The translations under genes were made by a program, and so were the position numbers. Shown one piece after another: positions 16,113-21,082 of a stretch of DNA of 21,082 bases. The number at the start of each line of letters is the position of its first letter. Position 1 is the stretch's first letter. The stretch spans positions 1 to 21,082 of the forward strand of contig JBJMWX010000064.1 of the NCBI GenBank assembly GCA_045809925.1, read 5' to 3'. A model generated the notes under the pieces. It was not told the origin of the DNA. It ran no database searches and saw nothing but the letters and a program-made list of their open reading frames with translations. The stretch is from CADDYX01 sp045809925 (GTDB lineage: Bacteria; Verrucomicrobiota; Verrucomicrobiia; Chthoniobacterales; UBA10450).

Positions 16113-16124
16113 CGCGGCGTCTGA

Positions 16125-16973
16125 ATGAAGCCGCAGCCTGCCCCGCACGATCCGATCGGGATTGCGCTCGCCGAAGACCTCGGTAGCGGTGACGTAACAA
16201 CAGATTCCTTTGTTGCCCGCGCCGCCCGCGCCCACGCTCGTATTGTCGCCCGGGAGGCCGCGATTATTGCCGGTACTATGACAGCGGCGGAAGTCTTTCG
16301 CCGCGTCGATTCCGAGCTGGCGATCGAAATTCAGAAAACCGACGGCTCGCAAGTCGACGCAGGTGATTCAGTCTTGGAAATCCACGGCCGCGCTGCCTCG
16401 ATCCTGACCGGCGAACGGGTTGCGCTGAATTTTCTGCAACGGCTTAGTGGGATCGCGACGTTGACTCGAAATTTCGTCGACGCGGCAAAGAATCCGGCAG
16501 TCAAAATTCTCGACACCCGTAAGACCACTCCCGGTCTGCGGGCGCTGGAGAAGGCGGCTGTGCTTGCGGGTGGCGGCGCTAACCATCGATTCGGGCTCTT
16601 CGATATGGTGTTGGTGAAGGACAATCATCTCGCCGCCGGAGCAAATCTTCGCGCGGCGATCGGCGATCTGCGTCGCCAGCACCCCGAGGTGAAAATCGAA
16701 GTGGAGGCCGATACGCTTGAACAGGTGCGGGGCTTTCTCACTCTGCCGGAAGTCGACATTATCCTCCTCGACAACATGTCCCCGCCGATGCTGCGCGAAG
16801 CGGTCGCGCTGCGGCAGAACTCGCGAGTGAAATTCGAAGCGAGCGGAGGTGTCACGCTGGAAACGATCGGCGAAATCGCTGCCACAGGCGTCGACTTGAT
16901 TTCGATCGGCGCCGTGACGCATTCGGCGCGCGCGATCGACTTATCATTGGAGCTGACGCATGTCGCGGATTGA
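16125..16973 (+). CDS. nadC: Nicotinate-nucleotide pyrophosphorylase (quinolinate phosphoribosyltransferase)
   Basis: The product is 282 residues, the usual length. It converts quinolinate and PRPP to nicotinate mononucleotide, CO2 and pyrophosphate in de novo NAD synthesis. Family motifs in order: EDLGSGDVTTD (17-27), ERVALNFLQRLSGIAT (97-112), DTRKTTPGLR (130-139), GGGANHRFGLFDMVLVKDNH (149-168), EVEADTLEQ (192-200), LLDNM (214-218) and EASGGV (238-243). Arg, His and Lys residues that bind the two phosphates and quinolinate lie in these segments. The start is ATG 16125 following GTCTGA. It overlaps birA by 14 bases, so the two are one transcriptional unit. nadA and nadB are not in this window. 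Confidence 0.97.
   Translation: MKPQPAPHDPIGIALAEDLGSGDVTTDSFVARAARAHARIVAREAAIIAGTMTAAEVFRRVDSELAIEIQKTDGSQVDAGDSVLEIHGRAASILTGERVALNFLQRLSGIATLTRNFVDAAKNPAVKILDTRKTTPGLRALEKAAVLAGGGANHRFGLFDMVLVKDNHLAAGANLRAAIGDLRRQHPEVKIEVEADTLEQVRGFLTLPEVDIILLDNMSPPMLREAVALRQNSRVKFEASGGVTLETIGEIAATGVDLISIGAVTHSARAIDLSLELTHVAD
16949..16952 (+). promoter_or_regulatory. Shine-Dalgarno GGAG of birA inside nadC
   Basis: GGAG lies seven bases before the birA ATG at 16960, within the nadC coding end. It supports the overlapping ATG as the true birA start. It is one of few clear Shine-Dalgarno sequences in this window. Confidence 0.7.
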
Positions 16974-17589
16974 GAATGGCACGCGCCGCCTCGATGCGCG
17001 ACCAATACGGGACGCGCTGACGGATTGCCGGATCGGACGCGAAATCATTGTGCTCGAAGAGACTACGTCGACCAACGACGTGGTCTTCGATTTCGCAAAG
17101 CGCGGCGCAGCCGAGGGGCTGGTCGTGTTCGCCGAATCGCAGACGACAGGACGAGGTCAACGCGGCAATCGCTGGATCTCGCCGGCGCGCATAGGCCTCT
17201 GGTTTTCTGTTCTCCTTCGTCCGCGCATCCAGGTGGCCGATTCTACTCATCTGACGAGCTGGCTCGCGGATCGCGTTGCGACGAGCATCCGGATTGTCAC
17301 GGCGCTCGACGCCAGAGTGAAACCGCCAAACGACGTTTATCTCGGGGAGCGCAAAGTGGCGGGTGTGCTAGTGGAAATGCGCGCCCTTCCGGAATCCGCC
17401 CACGTCGCGATCGCCGGCGTCGGCATCAACGTCAACCAGGAGGTAGACGATTTCCCGGAGGAAATTCGCGGCCGTGCCGCGTCGCTCGCGATGTGCAGCG
17501 GGGCGCTTATCGACCGGCAGACATTCGCGATCGGGCTCCTCCGCGATCTCGACCGGACCTACGCCGAGCTGTTCGCGAAATCCCGCTAG
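16960..17589 (+). CDS. birA: Biotin--[acetyl-CoA-carboxylase] ligase, short form without DNA-binding domain
   Basis: The product is 209 residues. It activates biotin with ATP and transfers it to the biotin carboxyl-carrier lysine of acetyl-CoA carboxylase. The catalytic domain shows ETTSTND (34-40), QTTGRGQRGNRWIS (61-74, the adenylate loop), KPPNDVYL (121-128; usually KWPND), RKVAGVLVEM (131-140, catalytic Lys132) and GVGINVN (153-159). The N-terminal winged helix of E. coli-type BirA is absent, so it should not repress transcription. It also stops near residue 209, leaving little or no C-terminal SH3-like domain. Start and coupling with nadC are supported by GGAG at 16949 and the 14-base overlap. 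Its TAG stop lies in one arm of a palindrome. Confidence 0.93.
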   Translation: MSRIENGTRRLDARPIRDALTDCRIGREIIVLEETTSTNDVVFDFAKRGAAEGLVVFAESQTTGRGQRGNRWISPARIGLWFSVLLRPRIQVADSTHLTSWLADRVATSIRIVTALDARVKPPNDVYLGERKVAGVLVEMRALPESAHVAIAGVGINVNQEVDDFPEEIRGRAASLAMCSGALIDRQTFAIGLLRDLDRTYAELFAKSR

Positions 17590-17649
17590 GGCGCGGCGGC
17601 TGACCCGGCCAGTCGAGCGTGGGAGGCCTCGTCAGCGACGCCGCCCTAC
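17587..17649. repeat. GTAGGG palindrome spanning both stops of convergent birA and trpD
   Basis: TAGGGCGCGGCGGCTGAC (17587-17604) pairs imperfectly with GTCAGCGACGCCGCCCTAC (17631-17649). The birA stop TAG (17587-17589) and the trpD stop (17646-17648, CTA on the plus strand) lie in the two arms. It fills the whole 56-base gap between convergent genes and probably acts as a bidirectional terminator. The GTCGCTGAC core (minus strand) matches the element at 7847-7861, suggesting one dispersed family. Confidence 0.65.
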
Positions 17650-18695
17650 AGAGCTTTCGGATGAAACTGCTGGAGCGCGCGCAGTTTCGCGAGGGCCCGG
17701 CGGCTGTCGATCTGCTCACGCGCAAGCGCGATTCCTTCACGTATGTCGCCCACCGCTCCGGCGACGACGAACCCGGCGGCCGCATTTACCGTCGCCAGAT
17801 CGCGCATTGGGCCCGTGACGCTACCCTCGAGGATGCCCTCGAGAATGCGCGCATTGCCCAGCACATCGGCACCGGCGAGCGACGCTATGTCGCTCTGTGG
17901 AATGCCGAGCCATCGAGGGTCGATGACACCGGTAGTCACTTTCCGGTTACGCAGCTCGGCCAGGGTGGTCGGACCGCTGATTGAGATATCGTCCATTCCC
18001 TGGCCGTCTTCAGTCACTCCGTGCACCACCCATGCGGCGTCACGGCCGAGATCACGCAACACCTCGGCGAAGATCGTGGTCAATCGCGCTTCGAAGACAC
18101 CAATCAACTGCCGCCTAGGTCGCGCCGGATTGAGAAGCGGCCCGAGCAGGTTGAAAATCGTGCGGTGTTTCGCCTGGGCCAGCCGGTCGCGCATCTGCGC
18201 CAGCGCGCGAAACGCCGGATGATACTGGCGGGCGAAAAGGAATCCGACTCCGACACGCTGCAGGCATTCGTAAAGCTGTTCAGGTGCAAGATCGATCGTT
18301 ACGCCGAGTTTCTCGAGCACGTCGGCACTCCCGCAGCGCGAGGTCACGTTTCGGTTGCCATGTTTGACCACCACAACCCCACCGGCTCCGAGGATAAACA
18401 TGATCGTGGTGGAGATGTTGAAAAGGTCGAGACCATCCCCGCCGGTGCCACAAACATCGAGCATCGGCCCGCTTAATGAATCCGGATTGATCTTGGGATC
18501 GACCGCGCGCCGCATCAGCTGCAGGACAAACGCGGCAATCTCCCTCGGGCTCTCGCCTTTCCGGTGCAGCGCGATTAAAAAGCCTGCCTTCTCCTCATCC
18601 GCCGTTTCGTCGGACAAGAGTAATGCTACTGCCACATCGACCTCCGAGGTGGTCAGGTCGATGCCGGCGCGCAATTTGTCCGTCAGGACTTTCAT
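17646..18695 (-). CDS. trpD: Anthranilate phosphoribosyltransferase
   Basis: The product is 349 residues, the usual length. It joins anthranilate and PRPP in tryptophan synthesis. The glycine loop CGTGGDGLDLFNIST (82-96) binds PRPP; KHGNRNVTSRCGSADVLEKL (111-130) follows, with the Arg/Asn/Ser contacts expected for anthranilate and phosphate. HPAFRALA, FNLLGPLLNPARPRRQLIGV and HGVTEDGQGMDDIS are further family motifs. It has no fused glutamine amidotransferase, so TrpG must be elsewhere. Its ATG lies 21 bases after the stop of the siroheme-decarboxylase-like gene, on the same strand, so they may be co-transcribed although no pathway link is known. No other trp gene is in the window. Confidence 0.97.
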   Translation of the reverse strand: MKVLTDKLRAGIDLTTSEVDVAVALLLSDETADEEKAGFLIALHRKGESPREIAAFVLQLMRRAVDPKINPDSLSGPMLDVCGTGGDGLDLFNISTTIMFILGAGGVVVVKHGNRNVTSRCGSADVLEKLGVTIDLAPEQLYECLQRVGVGFLFARQYHPAFRALAQMRDRLAQAKHRTIFNLLGPLLNPARPRRQLIGVFEARLTTIFAEVLRDLGRDAAWVVHGVTEDGQGMDDISISGPTTLAELRNRKVTTGVIDPRWLGIPQSDIASLAGADVLGNARILEGILEGSVTGPMRDLATVNAAAGFVVAGAVGDIREGIALAREQIDSRRALAKLRALQQFHPKAL

Positions 18696-18716
18696 CGCGT
18701 TTGCACAAAAACGCAG

Positions 18717-19823
18717 CTACGCGGGTTCGGCCTGCATTTCGCCCAGCCACTCGCGATAAGCATCCGGCGAAATTTCGGACGGCTTGATCTCGCTGCGCCC
18801 ACCCCAGAAAACATTGGTGTAACTGACCGGTATTCCACAGGCGGCGAGGTGCTCGTCGATCGCTCGTTTGTGTTCGAGGAGCAACGCCTTATCGGTGCCG
18901 TGCGCGACCGCCATGATGTTGACGTTCCGAAACTCCGGACCCGCCTCGCGCCAATAGCAATGTGTCAGAACATGATGCCGGCCCACTTCGCCGCCGGCCT
19001 CTTCTTCGCGTCCGGGCGGAACGGCCCAGTGGAAAAGGGCATTGAAACGCGTTACCCGCACGCCGCCTGCAGATGGCTTGACGTGTTCGAGAAAGGTTGA
19101 GAAACGACCGATCACGCCGCGTTCTTCCAGTGATTCGGCGAGGCGATATAACGCTGCGAGCGGCACGCCCGCTTCTGCAGCTCGGAGGGCCCACGGCGTT
19201 GGGCCAATCTCCTCGGGCGCGAATTCCCGCTTCAGCGCGAGGAGCACACGCCATTCGTCATCGCTCAATTTCACCACGCGCGTAGGCATCATGGTCGCCG
19301 GCTCATCCGCCTTGCTGCCAGGCTCCATCATTTTGCGGCGAACATGCCCCACCCCGAGCGTGAAGATCCCTTTCGCCGGCATGAGGCGGAAATGATCGGC
19401 TCCGACACGATCGAGCAGAATGTCGCAGTGCCGCTCGAGCGAAAAACCGTGCGGCACTTTCAGCGTCGTCCACAGTTTGTATTCAGAGCCGGGCGTGACC
19501 GTGTCGGTGGAACGCAGGACAACATGGCCGGAAAACGGGTCTTGCTGAAACATGTAGTCGAACGCCGCGTCGATTTTATCCGGCCCGACTTTCCAGGCGA
19601 CAAGCGCGCCGTCCGCGAGATTGGTCGCGAGCAAGGTCTGGCGGATCCGGCGGATTGTGCCGGAGCGCAACATCGCGGCGAGTCGTGCCGTCACGACGTC
19701 GAGCGGTACGCCGGAACGCGCGGCAATCTCGGCAAACGGCTCGCGCACGAATCCCGCGATTTTGTCTTCCGAAATTGCGAGGATCTTCGCGTTGGTTGGA
19801 TCGTTGTGTTCGACGGGTAACAT
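18717..19823 (-). CDS. Two-domain AsnC/Lrp-like protein, siroheme decarboxylase (AhbA-AhbB/NirDL) type
   Basis: The product is 368 residues from the ATG at 19823; the upstream 42 residues of the open frame are not domain-like. It has two homologous halves, each an AsnC-type winged helix followed by an effector-like domain. Half 1 (~10-190) has PFAEIAARSGVPLDVVTARL, GTIRRIRQTL and SEYKLWTTLKVPHG. Half 2 (~215-355) has GPTPWALRAAEAGVPLAALY, GVIGRFSTFLEH, HHVLTHCYWREAGPEFRNVN and MAVAHGTD. The HCYxR and AHG segments match siroheme decarboxylases, which convert siroheme to didecarboxysiroheme for heme d1 or the alternative heme path. No other heme gene is in the window, so substrate is inferred and a transcription-factor role cannot be excluded. 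It diverges from the HAD gene by 51 bases. Confidence 0.82.
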   Translation of the reverse strand: MLPVEHNDPTNAKILAISEDKIAGFVREPFAEIAARSGVPLDVVTARLAAMLRSGTIRRIRQTLLATNLADGALVAWKVGPDKIDAAFDYMFQQDPFSGHVVLRSTDTVTPGSEYKLWTTLKVPHGFSLERHCDILLDRVGADHFRLMPAKGIFTLGVGHVRRKMMEPGSKADEPATMMPTRVVKLSDDEWRVLLALKREFAPEEIGPTPWALRAAEAGVPLAALYRLAESLEERGVIGRFSTFLEHVKPSAGGVRVTRFNALFHWAVPPGREEEAGGEVGRHHVLTHCYWREAGPEFRNVNIMAVAHGTDKALLLEHKRAIDEHLAACGIPVSYTNVFWGGRSEIKPSEISPDAYREWLGEMQAEPA

Positions 19824-19874
19824 CCTCGCCGTATTGTTTGGCTGTTCGGCGCATTGTTCAATGCGCGACGCGCC

Positions 19875-20540
19875 ATGTCGCCGATTAAATCCATTTTCTT
19901 CGACGCCGCCGGCACGCTTTTCCGCCTCACCTGCACGGTTGGCCATCATTACGCCCTGGTCGGACGAGGGATCGGCGTGCAGCTCGAGGTCGACGCACTC
20001 AATCGTGCCTTTGCCGTTTCATGGAAACGGACCGCGCCGCCAGCCGGCACTGGCGACCCGCGCGCCGATGACGACAAAGGGTGGTGGCGTGCGCTGGTCT
20101 TTGACGTGCTCGAGCAAGTTGCGCCCGAAATGCACGAGCTGGACCGCGACAATTTTTTTGAAGTCGCCTACGAGCATTTTGCCGAGGCAGGCGTGTGGCA
20201 GTTGTTCCCGGAAACGGCGACCGTGCTTGAAGAACTCGCGACGCGTTATGAACTGGCGGTCGTCTCCAGTTTCGACGGTCGGCTGCGCGTGATTCTGGAG
20301 CAGTTCGCGGTCTCGAAATTCTTTCGGTTCGTTTTCATCTCGAGCGAACTCGGGTTCGACAAACCCGATCCGCGGATTTTTCAGCGTGCGCTCGAGTTGA
20401 GCGGCCGAACCGGTGGCGAGGTCCTGCACGTCGGCGACGACCCGGAACGCGACTGGAACGCGGCCCGCGCCGCCGGCCTGCATGTCTTCGAACTGCGGCG
20501 GCCACAAAATACGCTGCGCGAGCTGCTCGCATTCCTGTAG
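19875..20540 (+). CDS. HAD-superfamily (subfamily IA) hydrolase
   Basis: The product is 221 residues. The start is ATG 19875 (MSPIKSIFFDAAGTLF); a longer TTG reading to 19854 is less likely. Motif I is FFDAAGTLF: the nucleophile Asp10 is present, but the second Asp (usual DxDGT) is Ala12, as in HDHD3/phosphonatase-like members. Motif II is VVSSFDGR, motif III DKPDPRIFQRAL and motif IV HVGDDPERDWNAARAAG. The alpha-helical cap lies at ~30-110. It is probably a phosphatase or related hydrolase acting on a small phosphorylated substrate, which cannot be named from sequence. Its TAG stop lies in the GTAGG start of a GC-rich hairpin, followed by tRNA-Lys. Confidence 0.9.
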   Translation: MSPIKSIFFDAAGTLFRLTCTVGHHYALVGRGIGVQLEVDALNRAFAVSWKRTAPPAGTGDPRADDDKGWWRALVFDVLEQVAPEMHELDRDNFFEVAYEHFAEAGVWQLFPETATVLEELATRYELAVVSSFDGRLRVILEQFAVSKFFRFVFISSELGFDKPDPRIFQRALELSGRTGGEVLHVGDDPERDWNAARAAGLHVFELRRPQNTLRELLAFL

Positions 20541-20556
20541 GCGCGGCTTGCCGCGC
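20541..20556 (+). terminator. GC hairpin after the HAD gene
   Basis: GCGCGG (20541-20546) and CCGCGC (20551-20556) form a perfect 6-bp stem with the loop CTTG, immediately after the HAD TAG stop. There is no T-run. Its GTAGG start (20537-20541) is like the palindromes at 7844 and 20681. A transcript-end role is inferred. Confidence 0.45.
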
Positions 20557-20589
20557 GCCGCGATTCGGATTAAACACGAAACCCCGCGC

Positions 20590-20661
20590 GGGTTGGTAGC
20601 TCAATGGTAGAGCAGCGCCCTTTTAAGGCGTTGGTTGTGGGTTCGAGTCCCACCCAACCCA
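20590..20661 (+). tRNA. tRNA-Lys (UUU)
   Basis: The 72-base gene folds fully. The acceptor GGGTTGG (20590-20596) pairs with CCAACCC (20654-20660). D-arm GCTC/GAGC has loop AATGGTA, the anticodon arm GCGCC/GGCGT has loop CTTTTAA with anticodon TTT, and T-arm GTGGG/CCCAC has loop TTCGAGT. The discriminator is A at 20661; CCA is not encoded (AAAT follows). It reads AAA and AAG lysine codons. A partly matching 3'-half copy lies at 20849-20882. Confidence 0.97.
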
Positions 20662-20680
20662 AATGGTAAATCGCATTTCA

Positions 20681-20733
20681 GTAGGGGCGCCTCTCCGCAG
20701 GCGCCCGCGGACGGCTCGGAGAGTCGTCCCTAC
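20681..20733. repeat. GTAGGGG...CCCTAC bipartite palindrome (REP-like)
   Basis: The element is closed by GTAG (20681-20684) and CTAC (20730-20733). Inside are two hairpins. GGGCGCCT (20685-20692) pairs perfectly with AGGCGCCC (20699-20706). GGACGGCT (20709-20716) pairs with AGTCGTCC (20722-20729) with one G-T pair. The result is a three-way-junction or clover fold. GTAG-starting palindromes resemble REP sequences mobilised by RAYT transposases, but no such gene is in the window. Confidence 0.7.
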
Positions 20734-20785
20734 GAGTCACACCACGAGCGCATGGAAAGGATTGCCCGAACTAAGAGCGAAGAAA

Positions 20786-20791
20786 AAGGAG
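20786..20791 (+). promoter_or_regulatory. Strong Shine-Dalgarno AAGGAG before a 28-codon ORF
   Basis: AAGGAG lies seven bases before ATG 20799, preceded by an A-rich run. It is the best ribosome-binding site in the window and supports translation of the tiny ORF. Confidence 0.6.
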
Positions 20792-20798
20792 ATTCACG

Positions 20799-20885
20799 AT
20801 GCTGAAGGCGCTGTCGGCGGAGATTCCGCACTATCGACTCGCCGCGGGGTTGGTTCGGGGGTTCGAGTCCCACCGAACCAACTAA
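20799..20885 (+). CDS. Tiny ORF ending in a tRNA-like hairpin; small gene or truncated remnant
   Basis: The 28-codon frame starts MLKALSAEIPHYRLAAGLVR and ends in TAA at 20883-20885. Codons 17-28 are read from the tRNA-Lys-like T-arm/acceptor copy, whose FES in GFESHR comes from the T-loop. An ideal Shine-Dalgarno precedes it. The likely reading is that the start of a once longer gene was fused to a tRNA-derived segment by recombination, or that it is a true microprotein. I do not recognise the peptide. It faces the Rieske gene on the opposite strand, with 23 bases between stops. Confidence 0.35.
   Translation: MLKALSAEIPHYRLAAGLVRGFESHRTN
20849..20882 (+). other. tRNA-Lys 3'-half-like copy forming an acceptor/T-arm minihelix
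   Basis: GTTGGTTCGG (20849-20858) pairs perfectly with CCGAACCAAC (20873-20882). Inside is a 3-bp GGG/CCC stem with the T-loop TTCGAGT, plus one bulged A (20872). Bases 20849-20874 match the variable loop and T-arm of tRNA-Lys (20630-20654) closely: GTTGGTT and GGGTTCGAGTCCCACC are shared, with a small change between. The acceptor half differs. There is no D-arm or anticodon arm, so it is not a tRNA gene. Confidence 0.65.
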
Positions 20886-20908
20886 GGCACGCTCCGAGCT
20901 GCGCGCGC

Positions 20909-21082
20909 TCAGCGCATGTGGCACAGATATTCCCGGTCCCACGCCGCAGGGATGCTCTCGCGTGGCGAATACGGGCCGGGTCGATAGGCGCGGGAGCTGA
21001 TCCCTTGCTGGCTTAACTCACAGACGTGCCAATCCTGGCGATTGGTGATTTCCCAAAAATCAACCGCATCGTCGGGGTTGAA
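20909..21082 (-). CDS. Rieske [2Fe-2S] aromatic ring-hydroxylating oxygenase alpha subunit, C-terminal end (partial)
   Basis: The minus-strand frame is open from the window edge (21082) to TGA at 20909-20911, giving the last 57 residues, beginning FNPDDAVDFWEITNRQDWHV and containing CELSQQGISSRAYRPGPYSP. The NRQDWxVCExxQxGxxSRAYxPGPYSPRE pattern is characteristic of the C-terminus of Rieske non-heme iron oxygenases (alpha subunits, including choline/carnitine/glycine-betaine-type monooxygenases); the Asp-Trp region lies near the mononuclear iron site. The Rieske domain and most of the catalytic domain lie beyond the window, so substrate cannot be judged. It converges with the tiny ORF and tRNA-Lys region. 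Confidence 0.85.
   Translation of the reverse strand, partial: FNPDDAVDFWEITNRQDWHVCELSQQGISSRAYRPGPYSPRESIPAAWDREYLCHMR

Noticed and set aside
19824..19949. N-terminal extension of the siroheme-decarboxylase-like protein
   Set aside because: It overlaps the divergent HAD start region and shows no domain sequence.
20849..20882. Second complete tRNA gene
   Set aside because: No D-arm, anticodon arm or variable loop in place; only T-arm and acceptor-like parts are present.
20681..20882. Integrated genomic island between tRNA-Lys and its 3' copy
   Set aside because: The enclosed ~190 bases hold no integrase or cargo, and the copies differ in the acceptor part, so a present-day element is not supported.

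Overview
The window is about 21 kb of high-GC bacterial chromosome. The gene content and style suggest a soil-type Verrucomicrobiota (Chthoniobacterales / 'Spartobacteria'-like). The main hints are a long exported beta-propeller protein ending in two copies of a ~125-residue module (NDNWKDTQ, VEIYDL) of a kind I associate with that phylum, scattered GTAGGG-type palindromes, and few clear Shine-Dalgarno sequences. The assignment is an inference, not a proof.

Layout. 1-1121 (minus): an FmdB-type zinc-ribbon protein whose stop overlaps the GTG start of a zinc-ribbon membrane protein. 1259-2962 (plus): an L,D-transpeptidase lipoprotein and DAHP synthase. 3145-9529 (plus): deoxyribose-phosphate aldolase, the large exported protein behind a structured leader, and an aldehyde dehydrogenase; aldolase and dehydrogenase would make and oxidise acetaldehyde. 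9546-11959 (minus): an accessory-looking stretch with a DHFR/RibD-like reductase, small unassigned ORFs, a 160-residue orphan and a DUF3592-like membrane protein. 11964-14738 (minus): a GT39-like glycosyltransferase and a GYF_2-domain membrane protein. 14918-17589 (plus): a free-standing 5'-3' exonuclease (Pol I N-domain type), nadC and a short birA. 17646-19823 (minus): trpD and a two-domain AsnC/siroheme-decarboxylase-like protein. 19875-20661 (plus): a HAD hydrolase and tRNA-Lys(UUU). 20909-21082 (minus): the C-terminus of a Rieske ring-hydroxylase alpha subunit running off the window.

Most of the window is chromosomal housekeeping (aromatic amino-acid, NAD, biotin and deoxynucleoside metabolism; cell wall). 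No CRISPR array, transposase, integrase or phage gene was seen, and no defence or biosynthetic system can be claimed. The most unusual features are: a tRNA-Lys 3'-half-like copy that folds as an acceptor/T-arm minihelix about 190 bases downstream of the tRNA, lying inside a tiny ORF with a strong ribosome-binding site; GTAGGG palindromes whose arms supply TAG stop codons, including both stops of the convergent birA/trpD pair; a 10-bp inverted repeat in the leader of the exported protein; and an orphan gene block at 10.1-11.5 kb.
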